DNA of 64,000 bases, taken from contig CASEWR010000131.1 of the NCBI GenBank assembly GCA_949291675.1, positions 1 through 64,000 of the forward strand. The letters run 5' to 3'. Shown piece by piece: positions 43,215 through 52,825 of this stretch. This DNA is from an uncultured Desulfovibrio sp. (GTDB lineage Bacteria; Desulfobacterota; Desulfovibrionia; Desulfovibrionales; Desulfovibrionaceae). Both the position numbers and the translations under genes were made by a program. Positions within the stretch are counted from its first letter, which is position 1, and each line of letters starts with the position of its first letter. The notes below the pieces were generated by a model. The model worked only from the letters and a program-made list of their open reading frames with translations. It ran no database searches and was not told the DNA's origin.

Positions 43215-44765
43215 CTAGTCAGCAGCCCTGGCGGAAGCCTCGGCAGCAGCAGCGGCACGTTCGGCTCTGATGCCCACTGTGCCCTTGCGCTGGGCTTCAA
43301 CCAGCTCATCAGTGTCAATGATGGGGAAGCTGGCCTTCGCGCCGGGATCTTCCCAGCCGCCGCCCAGAGCCATGCACACGCTCACCACAGAGCTCAGCCT
43401 GTTCTGCAGGGCAGTGGCCAGGGCAAGTTCAGCGGAGAAGAGCTCACGCTCGGCATCAAGCACGGTCAGGTAGTCGGTGTAGCCATTGTCGTACTGGATA
43501 CGGGCAATGTTGGCAGCTCTGCGCAGGCTGTCCACCTGAGCCTGGGTAGCCTTCACAATGCGATCCCGTTCTGTCTGGGCAGTGATGGAGGTACGCACGT
43601 CGCGGAAGGCTTCCATGACGGTCTGGCGGTAGGTTGCTTCAGCCTCTTCCTTCAGAGCCTCTGCATTCTTCAGGTTGTACCAGGTCTGGCCACCGTTGAA
43701 GATGGGCAGGGACACGGTGGCGCCATAGCTCCAGATGGCTGCAGGACCGGTGAACAGATTGCTCACGGCTGCTGCCAGGGTACCGATGGCGGCAGTGAGG
43801 GACACCGTGGGGAAGAACCTGGCTCTTGCCTCGCCTATGCTGGCGTTGGCAGCCATGATGCCGAATTCTGCGGCCCTGATGTCAGGTCTGCGCAGCAGAA
43901 GGTCGGAAGGCAGGCCTTCGGGCAGGACAGGCGGTGTGGGCAGCTTGTCCAGCTTGGAGCCGCGCTCAACCTTGCTCCAGATCTCCCTGGGCTGTCTGCC
44001 AAGGAGCACTGCCAGGGAAGCTTCGGCCTCGTCCAGGGCAATGGTGGTGCTGTGCACCGTTGCTCTGGCTGTTTCCACTTCGGCCCTGGCTCGCTGCCAG
44101 TCGAGCTCTGTGAGTTCGCCCAGGCGATAGCGGCTTGTGTAGATGCGCAGGGCCTCTTCTCTGGTCTTCAGCGTGCGCTTGGCAATCTCAAGCTGCATGT
44201 CGCAGGAGAGCATGGCGAAGTAGCTCTGGGCCACCTGACCGGAAATGGACAGACGCAGGGCTTCGTGATTGAGCACGGTCTGCAGCAGGATATTGGTCAG
44301 GCGGGTGTAGTTGCTGCGTGCAGCACCCCAGAAGTCAACTTCCCAGCTGGCGGCAAGCTGACCCTGATAGTTGGTGTACCAGCGCGAGGCTGTGGAGTTG
44401 GGGCCAAAGGCGGAGTTGGCGGACTTTTCCGAGGCACCGTCAGCAGTCAGGTCAGCACCTGCGCTGGCTGAGGGCCACAGTGCGGCAGAGCCGACACCGG
44501 CCTGGGCAGCAGCCGAGCGGATACCGGCCATACCGGCAGCCAGATCCTGGTTATTCTTCAGGGCCTCTTCAACCAGGGCGTTGAGAACAGGGTCGTTGAA
44601 GCGCGTCCACCAGTCTGTGTTCAGGGGCTGCGTCGAGGGGGTCAGTTTTGTCCATTCCTCCGGAATGTCCATCTTGGGCTGCTCGTATTTCGGAGCCATG
44701 GTGCAGGCGCACAGGCTTACTGCAAGCACAAGGCAGACAAAGAGTCGTGTCACTGTGGAGTACAC
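43215..44765 (-). CDS. Outer-membrane efflux lipoprotein (NodT/OprM family)
   Basis: The outer-membrane channel of the RND pump. The 516 residues start with a lipoprotein signal (FVCLVLAVSLCACTM). Two TolC-type repeats follow: WWTRFNDPVLNALVEEALKNNQDL near residue 50 and the second half from about 270, with LLRRPDIRAAE. The GTG start at 44765 shares its G with the acrB stop (TAGTG), and GAGGAGG lies inside the acrB end. An in-frame GTG at 44753 is an alternative. The tail (about 485-516) is Ala/Glu/Arg-rich and probably disordered. Confidence 0.93.
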   Translation of the reverse strand: MYSTVTRLFVCLVLAVSLCACTMAPKYEQPKMDIPEEWTKLTPSTQPLNTDWWTRFNDPVLNALVEEALKNNQDLAAGMAGIRSAAAQAGVGSAALWPSASAGADLTADGASEKSANSAFGPNSTASRWYTNYQGQLAASWEVDFWGAARSNYTRLTNILLQTVLNHEALRLSISGQVAQSYFAMLSCDMQLEIAKRTLKTREEALRIYTSRYRLGELTELDWQRARAEVETARATVHSTTIALDEAEASLAVLLGRQPREIWSKVERGSKLDKLPTPPVLPEGLPSDLLLRRPDIRAAEFGIMAANASIGEARARFFPTVSLTAAIGTLAAAVSNLFTGPAAIWSYGATVSLPIFNGGQTWYNLKNAEALKEEAEATYRQTVMEAFRDVRTSITAQTERDRIVKATQAQVDSLRRAANIARIQYDNGYTDYLTVLDAERELFSAELALATALQNRLSSVVSVCMALGGGWEDPGAKASFPIIDTDELVEAQRKGTVGIRAERAAAAAEASARAAD

Positions 44766-47700
44766 TATGCAGAAACCTCCTCTTCTTCGCTTCCCCTGCC
44801 CTTGTTGGGATCTGTCTTTCCGCGAAGCTTCAGGGAAATCTTCATGATCGCCGTAAAGAAGAAGGGGATAAAGAGAGTTGCAATGCAGGTCGAGAAGAGC
44901 ATGCCACCAATAACAGCCGTACCGATGGCATGACGGGAGTTTGCACCAGCACCGGTACTGAGGGCAAGAGGCACAACGCCGAGGATGAAGGCCAGGGAGG
45001 TCATGACAATGGGACGGAAACGCAGGCGGGCGGCATGCATGGCTGCCACGCCGAGTTCGCGCCCTTCGCGCCAGGCCTCGACGGCAAATTCGACGATGAG
45101 AATGGCGTTCTTGGCCGACAGACCAATGAGCGTCACCAGGGCGACCTGGAAGTACACGTCGTTGGAAAGGTCACGTGCCCAGGTGGCCACAAAGGCGCCG
45201 AGCACACCGAAGGGCACTGAGGTCAGAACTGCCAGCGGCAGGGACCAGCTTTCGTACTGGGCTGCCAGAATCAGGAAGACCATGACCAGGGCCATGATGA
45301 AGATGATGGCGGAGTCAGCGCTGGCCAGCTTTTCCTGCAGGGAGGAACCGGCCCAGCCGAGGGTGTAGCCCATGGGCAGAACTTCGGCTGCCACCTCTTC
45401 CATGGCCTGCAGGGCCTGACCAGTGGTGTAGCCTTCAGCAGGGTTGCCCATGATGTGGGCTGCAGGGAAGACGTTGTAGCGGTCCACGGCCTGGGGAGCT
45501 GTACGGCGCTCCAGGGTCATGATGGCAGACAGCGGCAGCATCTCGCCCTCATTGTTGCGGATAAAGACGTCGTCAATGTTCTCGGTCTTCACACGGTATT
45601 CGGCGTCAGCCTGCAAACGCACCTGGAAGGTACGGCCCATGTAGTTGAAATCATTGACGTAGTAGGTGCCGAACATGGCCTGCATGGCCTGGAAGGCATC
45701 GGCAATGGAAATGCCCATGTCCTTGCAGCGCTCGCGGTCGAGGTTGGCATAGAGCTGCGGAGCCTTGGTGGTGAAGAGGTTCTGCGCAGAACCGATTTCC
45801 GGACGCTTCAAGGCAGCCTGCACAAGCTCGTTGGTACGCTGTTCCAGATCATCCAGGGTCTCGTTGACTCGCATCTGCACATAGCCGTCGAAACCACCTG
45901 TGGTACTCATACCGGAAATGGGCGGCGGCACAAAGCCGAGCACCACGCCGGAAGGCTGGATGGCATTGAGACGCATGAGACGGCCAACGATCATGTCAAC
46001 GGCCTGATCCTCACGCTGCCTGTGCTCCCAGGGCTGCAGGGAGAAGAAGAAGGTTGCGTAATTGGATTTCACCGAGGAGCTGAGGATATCGAAGCCGTTG
46101 ATCACCACAAGGCCCTCGATATTTTCCTTTTCTGCTTCGGCAAACTGTTCCACGAGCTCTGTGATCTTCTCCACGCGCTGCTGGGAGGCACCGTCATCCA
46201 GGAAGACAACACCAAGGCCGTAGCCCTGGTCTTCATTGGGCACCATGGAGGTAGGCGTCACGGAAGCCAGCCAGATCAGCAGGCCCACAACCACACCCAT
46301 GATGGCCATGGAGCGTACAGGGGAGTTCTTCACTGAGCGCACGGTACGCACATAGGCGTGGGTGGACTTGGCGAAGAAGTAGTTGAAGACCACAAAGAAC
46401 CTGGGGATCTTGCCGCCGTGATGGGGCTTGAGCAGGATGGCGCACAGGGCGGGCGTGAGCGTCAGTGCCACAATGCCCGAGAGCACAACCGACACCGAGA
46501 TGGTGATGGCGAACTGCTTGTACATCTGACCGGCAAGACCGCCCATGAAGGAGACGGGGATGAACACCGAGCAGAGCACGAGCACAATGGCGATGAGGGC
46601 CGAGGTCACTTCGTGCATGGCCTTGGCGGCTGCCTCCTTGGGAGGCAGGTGCTCGGTGGCCATGATACGTTCCACGTTCTCGAGCACGACGATGGCGTCG
46701 TCAACAACGATACCAATGGCGAGCACCAGGCCGAAGAGGGTCAGGGTGTTAATGGAATAGCCGAGGGCAAGCATGCCTGCAAAGGTGCCAATGACGGACA
46801 CAGGCACTGCAATGCAGGGGATGAGGGTGGCTCGCCAGTTCTGCAGGAAGAGATACACGACCAGGAACACCAGCACCATGGCTTCCAGAAGTGTGTGCAG
46901 CACTTCCTTGATGGACTCCATAACGAACTCATTGGTGTCAACAGGTGCTTCCAGAATCATGCCGTCAGGCAGGGACTTGCGCAGCTCCTCAAGGGCGGCT
47001 GTCACGCGGTTGCCTGTGGCAATGGCGTTTGCACCGGGCAGCAGGTAGATGCCTGCCTGCCTGGAAATGTGACCGTTATAAAAGCCCTGCACACTGTAGT
47101 CCAGGTTGCCGAGTTCCACTCTGGCAATATCCTTCAGGAGCAGGCGGGCACTGTCCTCACCGGTACGGATAATGATGTTCTCAAATTCCTGGACGCTGTT
47201 GAGACGACCCTTGGTGTCAATCTGCCAGGTGATGAGGGTGTCGTCCGGAGAGGGCGGGTTGCCCAGACGGCCAGGGGCAAACTGCTGGTTCTGCTCGGCA
47301 ATGGCTGCTGCCACTTCGGCCACAGTCACCTGATACTTGCCCATGAGATCCGGCTTGAGCCAGATACGCATACTGTAGTCAGAGGGACCGAAGGCCGAGG
47401 CGTCACCGACACCGGCCACACGCTTGATTTCATCAAGAATGTTGATTTCCAGGTAGTTGGCCAGGTAGATGTCGCTGTAGCGGTCGTCTTCCGAGTACAG
47501 GCAGAGCAGCTGCAGGAAGGACGGTGAACGCTTGGTAACGCTGATACCCTGATTTCGCACTTCCTGTGGCAGAAGCGTCTGGGCAAGGTTAACCTTGTTA
47601 TTCACGTTCACAAGGGCCATGTCCGGGTTGGTACCAAGGGAGAAGTAGACGTTGAGCGTGCCGATACCTGCACCGGAGGAGCTGGTGGAGGCCATGTAGA

Positions 47701-47941
47701 GCATGTTTTCAACGCCGTTGATCTGCACTTCCAGAGGAGCAATTGCTGTCTGGGAAATGGTTTCTGCAGAGGCGCCGGGATAGGTCAGCTGAACGTTGAC
47801 ACTGGGCGGAACCAGATCAGGATACTGGGCCACAGGCAGGACGGTCATTGCCAGAGCGCCTGCCAGGGTGATGATGATGGAAATGACGCTCGACAGAATC
47901 GGGCGTCTGATAAAGATACTCGGACGTACTGATGCAGCCAT
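44765..47941 (-). CDS. RND-family inner-membrane efflux transporter (AcrB/MexB-like, HAE1)
   Basis: A proton-driven trimeric multidrug pump of 1058 residues. The start is typical (FIRRPILSSVISIIITLAGALA). The proton-relay aspartates are in GIVVDDAIVVLENVERIM (near residue 400). The loop NEDQGYGLGVVFLDDGAS and the late AAQYESWSLPLAVLTSVPFGVLGA are also typical. Twelve transmembrane helices are expected, with two large periplasmic loops. Its gene is 15 bp after the adaptor gene and overlaps the channel gene, so all three parts are co-expressed. The substrate is not deducible. Confidence 0.96.
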   Translation of the reverse strand: MAASVRPSIFIRRPILSSVISIIITLAGALAMTVLPVAQYPDLVPPSVNVQLTYPGASAETISQTAIAPLEVQINGVENMLYMASTSSSGAGIGTLNVYFSLGTNPDMALVNVNNKVNLAQTLLPQEVRNQGISVTKRSPSFLQLLCLYSEDDRYSDIYLANYLEINILDEIKRVAGVGDASAFGPSDYSMRIWLKPDLMGKYQVTVAEVAAAIAEQNQQFAPGRLGNPPSPDDTLITWQIDTKGRLNSVQEFENIIIRTGEDSARLLLKDIARVELGNLDYSVQGFYNGHISRQAGIYLLPGANAIATGNRVTAALEELRKSLPDGMILEAPVDTNEFVMESIKEVLHTLLEAMVLVFLVVYLFLQNWRATLIPCIAVPVSVIGTFAGMLALGYSINTLTLFGLVLAIGIVVDDAIVVLENVERIMATEHLPPKEAAAKAMHEVTSALIAIVLVLCSVFIPVSFMGGLAGQMYKQFAITISVSVVLSGIVALTLTPALCAILLKPHHGGKIPRFFVVFNYFFAKSTHAYVRTVRSVKNSPVRSMAIMGVVVGLLIWLASVTPTSMVPNEDQGYGLGVVFLDDGASQQRVEKITELVEQFAEAEKENIEGLVVINGFDILSSSVKSNYATFFFSLQPWEHRQREDQAVDMIVGRLMRLNAIQPSGVVLGFVPPPISGMSTTGGFDGYVQMRVNETLDDLEQRTNELVQAALKRPEIGSAQNLFTTKAPQLYANLDRERCKDMGISIADAFQAMQAMFGTYYVNDFNYMGRTFQVRLQADAEYRVKTENIDDVFIRNNEGEMLPLSAIMTLERRTAPQAVDRYNVFPAAHIMGNPAEGYTTGQALQAMEEVAAEVLPMGYTLGWAGSSLQEKLASADSAIIFIMALVMVFLILAAQYESWSLPLAVLTSVPFGVLGAFVATWARDLSNDVYFQVALVTLIGLSAKNAILIVEFAVEAWREGRELGVAAMHAARLRFRPIVMTSLAFILGVVPLALSTGAGANSRHAIGTAVIGGMLFSTCIATLFIPFFFTAIMKISLKLRGKTDPNKGRGSEEEEVSA

Positions 47942-47956
47942 GACTCTTACCTCGGG

Positions 47957-49078
47957 CTACTGAGCGCTGGCTTCGGCGCCCCCGCTCTGCGCTGCCTTGG
48001 CAGGCGCATTGGGATCGTCGTAACGCACCGGAGCACCGTCACGAGCCTTCAGGATACCGTCAACAATGATGCGTTCGCCGCCCTTGAGGCCGTCCAGAAC
48101 AAGGTAATCCTTGTCAATGAAGGGTCCGAGAGTAACCTTTGTACGCTTGACGATATCCTTCTCGCCGACAACCATGACATAGGTGCCGTCTTCCGTAATG
48201 GTGACGCTGGTCTGGGGAATGAGCACGGCCTTGATGAGGACGTCGCCATCCATATAGACCCTGACGTACTGGCCGGGCATAATGGTATTGTCTGCATTGG
48301 CAAAGACGGCTCTGGCACTGATGACACCGGTGGTGGGCTGCACCTGACTGTCAATGAAGTCGATATAGCCGGCCTTGTCATACATGCGACCGTCAAGCAG
48401 CCTGATTCGGGCATCATACAGGCCCATGGCAGGGGTCATGAGACGGGCTTCCCGCTCAAGCTGCAGGCGCAGCAGGCGCTCTGTGGCAGAGATGGAGAAG
48501 TCGATGAACATGGGATCTGTCTGATTGACAGTGGTGAGCAGGGTGTTGTTGGCCACCAGGTTGCCTGCAGTCACGGCTTCCTTGGAGGTGTAGCCGGACA
48601 CAGGGGCAATCACGGTGCAGTATTCCAGGTTGATTTCAGCCTGGCGCAGGGCAGCCTTTGTGCTCTCGTAATTGGAGAGCGCTGTGTCACGCTCGCGCTG
48701 AGACACGGCATTTGCCTTGTAGAGGGGGCGAATACGCTTCCATTCGCGTTCCGCATTCATGAAGGCTGCCTTTGCCTCGTCATAGGCGGCCTTGTACTGG
48801 TCAGGCTCGATCTCGAACATGACCTGGCCGGCCTTGATGTAGCTGCCTTCCCTGTAGAGACGTTTTTCCACAATACCCTGCACGCGGGCACGGACATCAA
48901 CGGCGCGGGAGCCGGCAGCAGTGGCCTGGTACTCGGCAGGCCAGGGGACATTCTTTGCTACGATGTCCTGTACCTTGACGTAGGGAAGCATCTGGCCTCC
49001 GGCCTGCTGCTTCTCCTCACATCCGGCAAGCCCGAAGGCCACAAGAAGCACACACAAAAGGGTAAGGTATTGTCGCAT
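47957..49078 (-). CDS. RND periplasmic adaptor lipoprotein (AcrA/MexA-like)
   Basis: The membrane fusion protein joining pump and channel. The 373 residues begin with a lipoprotein signal (LTLLCVLLVAFGLAGC). The lipoyl halves follow (RARVQGIVEKRLYREGSYIKAGQVMFEI and later APVSGYTSKEAVTAGNLV), separated by a helical hairpin with many Lys/Arg/Glu. Beta-barrel and membrane-proximal parts end near 350. The start at 49078 has GGAG nine bases upstream; an ATG at 49093 is possible. It is the first gene of the operon. No regulator is adjacent. Confidence 0.94.
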   Translation of the reverse strand: MRQYLTLLCVLLVAFGLAGCEEKQQAGGQMLPYVKVQDIVAKNVPWPAEYQATAAGSRAVDVRARVQGIVEKRLYREGSYIKAGQVMFEIEPDQYKAAYDEAKAAFMNAEREWKRIRPLYKANAVSQRERDTALSNYESTKAALRQAEINLEYCTVIAPVSGYTSKEAVTAGNLVANNTLLTTVNQTDPMFIDFSISATERLLRLQLEREARLMTPAMGLYDARIRLLDGRMYDKAGYIDFIDSQVQPTTGVISARAVFANADNTIMPGQYVRVYMDGDVLIKAVLIPQTSVTITEDGTYVMVVGEKDIVKRTKVTLGPFIDKDYLVLDGLKGGERIIVDGILKARDGAPVRYDDPNAPAKAAQSGGAEASAQ

Positions 49079-49455
49079 TCTGGAGTTCTCCATAACTAAG
49101 ACCCGTTCCTGAAACGAGTATATTTCCTGACATACTGTGCAGTCGCGCAAGCATTAAACATACTTCACAGCGAAAGGCAAATTAAATTTTGGTTGCATGT
49201 CCTGATTTCGTAAAGAATATCAAGAACTTGCAAAACGTATGTCCATACAGCTAACTACATGATTTCACGGACAAAAAATTTTTGAATGTTATCCTCTGCA
49301 CATAGATCAGAGACAGGAATATTTAGTACAGTGTACGGGGACGCGTCAAGCGCAAACAAGGCCGTGATCCGCGTGCGGACAGCAGGCCTCTCAGCGCCTG
49401 TCGGGCTTTACGGCAGGGGTGGTCCAGGGGTGGTCTTAAGGGAAAGATCTGCCCC
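49079..49455. other. AT-rich control region upstream of the efflux operon
   Basis: Distinctly AT-rich; it separates topA (minus, ending at 49456) from the efflux operon. It contains the inverted repeat described at 49237-49248 and the word TAGTACAGTGTAC near 49324-49336. No gene is seen. Confidence 0.55.
49237..49248. promoter_or_regulatory. Candidate operator: GTATG-TC-CATAC
   Basis: A perfect 5-bp inverted repeat, about 160 bp upstream of the adaptor gene start. No regulator gene lies next to it. Confidence 0.35.
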
Positions 49456-51690
49456 TTAGTCCTCGTTTTCTTCAGAGAGGGAACAGCTGTAGGAGCATTC
49501 CTTGTTCGGGCAGGCCAGGACACTGCCTGCGCGGGTCGTGCGCACAACAAGGTAGGGACTTCCGCAGTCAGGGCAGGTGCGGGCCACAGGCTCGTTCCAG
49601 GTGCTGAAGTCGCACTTGGGGTAGGCAGAGCAGGAGTAGAAGATCCTGCCCTTTTTGGAGCTCTTTTCCACAATCTCACCCTTGCCGCACTGGGGGCAGG
49701 TCACGTGGGTGGAGTACGGCGCGGAGTAATGGCAGTCCGGATAGCCGGAGCAGGCAATGAAACGGCTTCCGGTGCGGGCACGCTTGATGATCAGATCCCT
49801 GCCGCAGTCAGGACAGGTGCCCACGACTGTGGGCTTGGGTGCCTCGGCAATAAGGAGGTGGCCATGCTCGTCCCTCTCGAAATTGCTGCTGAACTTGCAG
49901 GCGGGATAGGACTTGCAGGACAAAAAGGCCCCTGCCTTGCCGAAGCGGATGAGCAGCGGCTCGCCGCACTGAGGGCAGCGCAGCTCCGTTTCCATGCCGC
50001 CCTTGACGGTCTTCATGTTCACCGTGGCACTGGCCAGGGTGGGATTGAACTCCCCGGCAAAGGCTGCCAGCAGTTCATCCCAGCTCTCATGCCCTTCAGC
50101 AACCTTGTCCAGGGCATCCTCCATCTGGGCCGTGAAGTGCACGTCCATGAGCTTTGCAAAGTTCTCCAGAAGCTGCTGGCAGACCACGCGGCCAAGCTCG
50201 GTGGGCACAAAGGTGCGCTCCTTCTTCTCCACATAGCCCCTGTCCTCCAGAGTGGAGATGATGGTGGCATAGGTGGAGGGCCTGCCTATGCCGAGCTCTT
50301 CCAGGGTGCGGACCAGGGAGGCTTCGGAATAGCGGGCCGGCGGCTGGGTGAATTTCTGCTCCTTCTCCAGAGCCTGCACAGCAAGCTTCTCTTCCTGATG
50401 CACCTCGGGCAGCAGATTGTCCTTTTCGCCCGGGAGCACGCGCTGCCAGCCGTCAAAAATCTGACATTGCCCCCTGGTCTGCCACTGACTCTCGCCGCAG
50501 TCGGCTGTAATGGTGGTGTCGCGATACATGGCATCTGCCATCTGTGAGGCCACAAAGCGCGACCAGATGAGCTTGTAGACATTGTACTGCTCTGCAGTGA
50601 GACTGGGGCGCACTGTCTCGGGGTCCAGGGTCACATCCACAGGGCGGATGGCTTCGTGGGCATCCTGTGCGGACTCCCTGGTCTTGAAGACGCGCTGCTC
50701 TGCGGGCAGGTAGCTGTCACCATAGGTTGTGCCAATGAAGGTGCGGGCTGCAGCCTGTGCCTCGTCGGAAATGCGCACCGAGTCTGTACGCATATAGGTG
50801 ATGAGGGCCGTGACATTGCCGTCACCCATTTCAATGCCTTCATAGAGGCGCTGGGCAATGTTCATGGTGCGCCTTGCCCCGTAGCCAAGGCGCTGGTTGG
50901 CAGCCTGCTGCAGGGTGGAGGTGGTGAAGGGCGGCTGGGGCTGGCGGTTGCGCATCTTGCTGTCCACCCTGCTCACCACAAAGGGGAGGCCTGTCAGGGC
51001 AGCTTCCAGGGCCTCGGCCTCGGCAAGGCTGGCAATGGCAACCTTTCTGCCCTGATACCTGACCAGGTTCAGGCGGAAGGGCTCGCCGGCAGCACCCTGC
51101 ACCAGGGCTTTGAACACCCAGAACTCCTCGGGCACAAAGGCCTCGCGCTCCCCTTCCCTGTCCACAATGAGACGCAGGGCCACAGACTGCACTCTGCCTG
51201 CGGAGATGCCCCGCTTGACAGTACGCCACAGGAGCGGCGAAATTTTGTAGCCCACCAGTCTGTCCAGAATACGGCGGGCCTGCTGGGCCTGCACAAGGTC
51301 CATATCCACGTCCCTGGGGTGGCGCAATGCCTCAAGCACGGCCTTCCTGGTGATTTCGTTGAACTGGATACGCTTGATGTCCTTTGCCTTGCTGCGCAAC
51401 AGCTCCTGCACATGCCAGGCAATGGCCTCTCCCTCGCGGTCAGGGTCAGGGGCAAGATAGACAGTGTCAGCCTTGGCTGCAGCTGCCCTCAGCTCGCTGA
51501 CCACCTTTTCCTTGCCCTGGATGACCTCGTACTGCGGCGCAAAGCCGTGCTCCTCGTCCACGCCGAGGCTGCTGGAAGGGAGGTCGCGCACATGGCCGAC
51601 GCTTGCTTCCACCATGAACTCAGGGCCGAGAAACTTGCGTATGGTCCGCACCTTGGCAGGTGACTCCACAATGATGAGGCTTTTTGACAT
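49456..51690 (-). CDS. topA: DNA topoisomerase I
   Basis: It relaxes negative supercoils. The 744 residues show the Toprim domain (SLIIVESPAKVRTIRKFLGPEF at the start, LAPDPDREGEAIAWH with the DxD near residue 90). The cleavage domain has the catalytic tyrosine in ALITYMRTDSVRIS (near 295). Four C-terminal Cys4 zinc ribbons begin CPQCGEPLLI, CPDCGRDLII, CPQCGKGEIV and CPDCGSPYLV; the last ends in CPNKEC. The start at 51690 is chosen on the family N-terminus, with GAGGGA upstream. Confidence 0.96.
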   Translation of the reverse strand: MSKSLIIVESPAKVRTIRKFLGPEFMVEASVGHVRDLPSSSLGVDEEHGFAPQYEVIQGKEKVVSELRAAAAKADTVYLAPDPDREGEAIAWHVQELLRSKAKDIKRIQFNEITRKAVLEALRHPRDVDMDLVQAQQARRILDRLVGYKISPLLWRTVKRGISAGRVQSVALRLIVDREGEREAFVPEEFWVFKALVQGAAGEPFRLNLVRYQGRKVAIASLAEAEALEAALTGLPFVVSRVDSKMRNRQPQPPFTTSTLQQAANQRLGYGARRTMNIAQRLYEGIEMGDGNVTALITYMRTDSVRISDEAQAAARTFIGTTYGDSYLPAEQRVFKTRESAQDAHEAIRPVDVTLDPETVRPSLTAEQYNVYKLIWSRFVASQMADAMYRDTTITADCGESQWQTRGQCQIFDGWQRVLPGEKDNLLPEVHQEEKLAVQALEKEQKFTQPPARYSEASLVRTLEELGIGRPSTYATIISTLEDRGYVEKKERTFVPTELGRVVCQQLLENFAKLMDVHFTAQMEDALDKVAEGHESWDELLAAFAGEFNPTLASATVNMKTVKGGMETELRCPQCGEPLLIRFGKAGAFLSCKSYPACKFSSNFERDEHGHLLIAEAPKPTVVGTCPDCGRDLIIKRARTGSRFIACSGYPDCHYSAPYSTHVTCPQCGKGEIVEKSSKKGRIFYSCSAYPKCDFSTWNEPVARTCPDCGSPYLVVRTTRAGSVLACPNKECSYSCSLSEENED

Positions 51691-52017
51691 CGTTCCCTCG
51701 CAGGATATGGCAGGCTGTGCCCGCAGCCGGGGCACGGGCAGGGGATGATCCGGCTGCCGCTCTTCTCTCATCCGTACGCCGTCCGGCAGCTGACGCAGCG
51801 GAGAATACGAGAATTTTTCACAAGGTCAAGGGGCCTCAGCTGCAGGGGGCGTTGTCAGCGTCGCAGAGCCATCAGTGCGCTGTTGCTCTGCTGTCGTTTG
51901 CCCTGTCATGTGCGCTGCAAACTGGACAGTCTGTTCTGTCTCTGATAGCTTTTTGTTAATCATTTCAACACATTTTCAACATATTTCTCGCCTGTTTTGC
52001 ACAAACGAGGTGTCAGT
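51691..52017. other. 327-bp divergent promoter region topA / lipoprotein
   Basis: I see no gene. The last 100 bp before the lipoprotein gene are AT-rich (ATTTCAACACATTTTCAACA), where its promoter should lie. Confidence 0.5.
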
Positions 52018-52677
52018 ATGCCGAAGTCTCCCGCCTCTCCGGCCCTGCGCGGCCTTTTCTGCCTTCTCTGCCTGTGCCTGTGCCTGCTTCTCCCCGGATG
52101 TGCCGGCCAGAACACGCAGCGCACTGGAACCATACAGGATCTTGCAGCCTTTCCGGCCTCTCCTGATGAGACTGTCTACATCGCTGTGACCGGCGGCTCC
52201 AGGGATTTCAACGATGACCTGGCCTCCCTGATGATGGGCTCCCTGCAGAGCGAGCTCGGTCTCATCCCTGCTGACACGCCCTCTGAGGCCAGCCTGCTGG
52301 TGGATGTCACTGTCAGGGATGTCTATGTGGCGGCTATTGGCGGCACCAGGATCAATGCCGGGCGTGCCCTGGCCAATACAGCCATGGCCACAACTCTGGG
52401 CCTTGCCATAGGCAGCATTGCCGGCGATCGCGAAGGTGCGCTCATTGGCGCAGGCATTGGCGCTGCCGTGGGCATTGGCGTCACTGCCGCGGACGCGGAC
52501 AAGGAATACCTCTGGCAGCTTGATGCCGAGGTCAGCATGCGCCGCCATGGTGAACAGGCCTCTCCCCAGCCCTACAGCACCACAGCCGGAGGGATTGGCA
52601 TGGAACGCCAGGATGCAGAATTTGCACTGAAGAACCAGCTCAGCGAAGATGTGGTGCGCAGCCTGCGCGGGTCCTAG
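52018..52677 (+). CDS. TraT-like lipoprotein
   Basis: A lipoprotein of 219 residues (signal LFCLLCLCLCLLLPGC, lipid Cys near residue 31). It follows the TraT layout: a strand-rich part with DETVYIAVTGGSRDFNDDLASLMMGSLQSELG, a glycine-zipper helix (GALIGAGIGAAVGIGVTAADAD, near 145), then a strand-rich end. TraT proteins on F-like plasmids give surface exclusion and serum resistance; chromosomal members have unknown roles. GAGGT lies seven bases before the ATG. The next gene seems to be a diverged relative. Confidence 0.6.
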   Translation: MPKSPASPALRGLFCLLCLCLCLLLPGCAGQNTQRTGTIQDLAAFPASPDETVYIAVTGGSRDFNDDLASLMMGSLQSELGLIPADTPSEASLLVDVTVRDVYVAAIGGTRINAGRALANTAMATTLGLAIGSIAGDREGALIGAGIGAAVGIGVTAADADKEYLWQLDAEVSMRRHGEQASPQPYSTTAGGIGMERQDAEFALKNQLSEDVVRSLRGS

Positions 52678-52825
52678 ACTGGCACGGGACTGACACGGGA
52701 CCAGCACGGTCAGACCCGGCCAGGCATCGCCTGACACGGGCCGGCAAGAGCCGTCAAGAGCCGTCAGGAACCGTGACCGGCTGCCACAGGCATTCTCATC
52801 CCTTTTGCATTCTCAAGGAGAAGAC

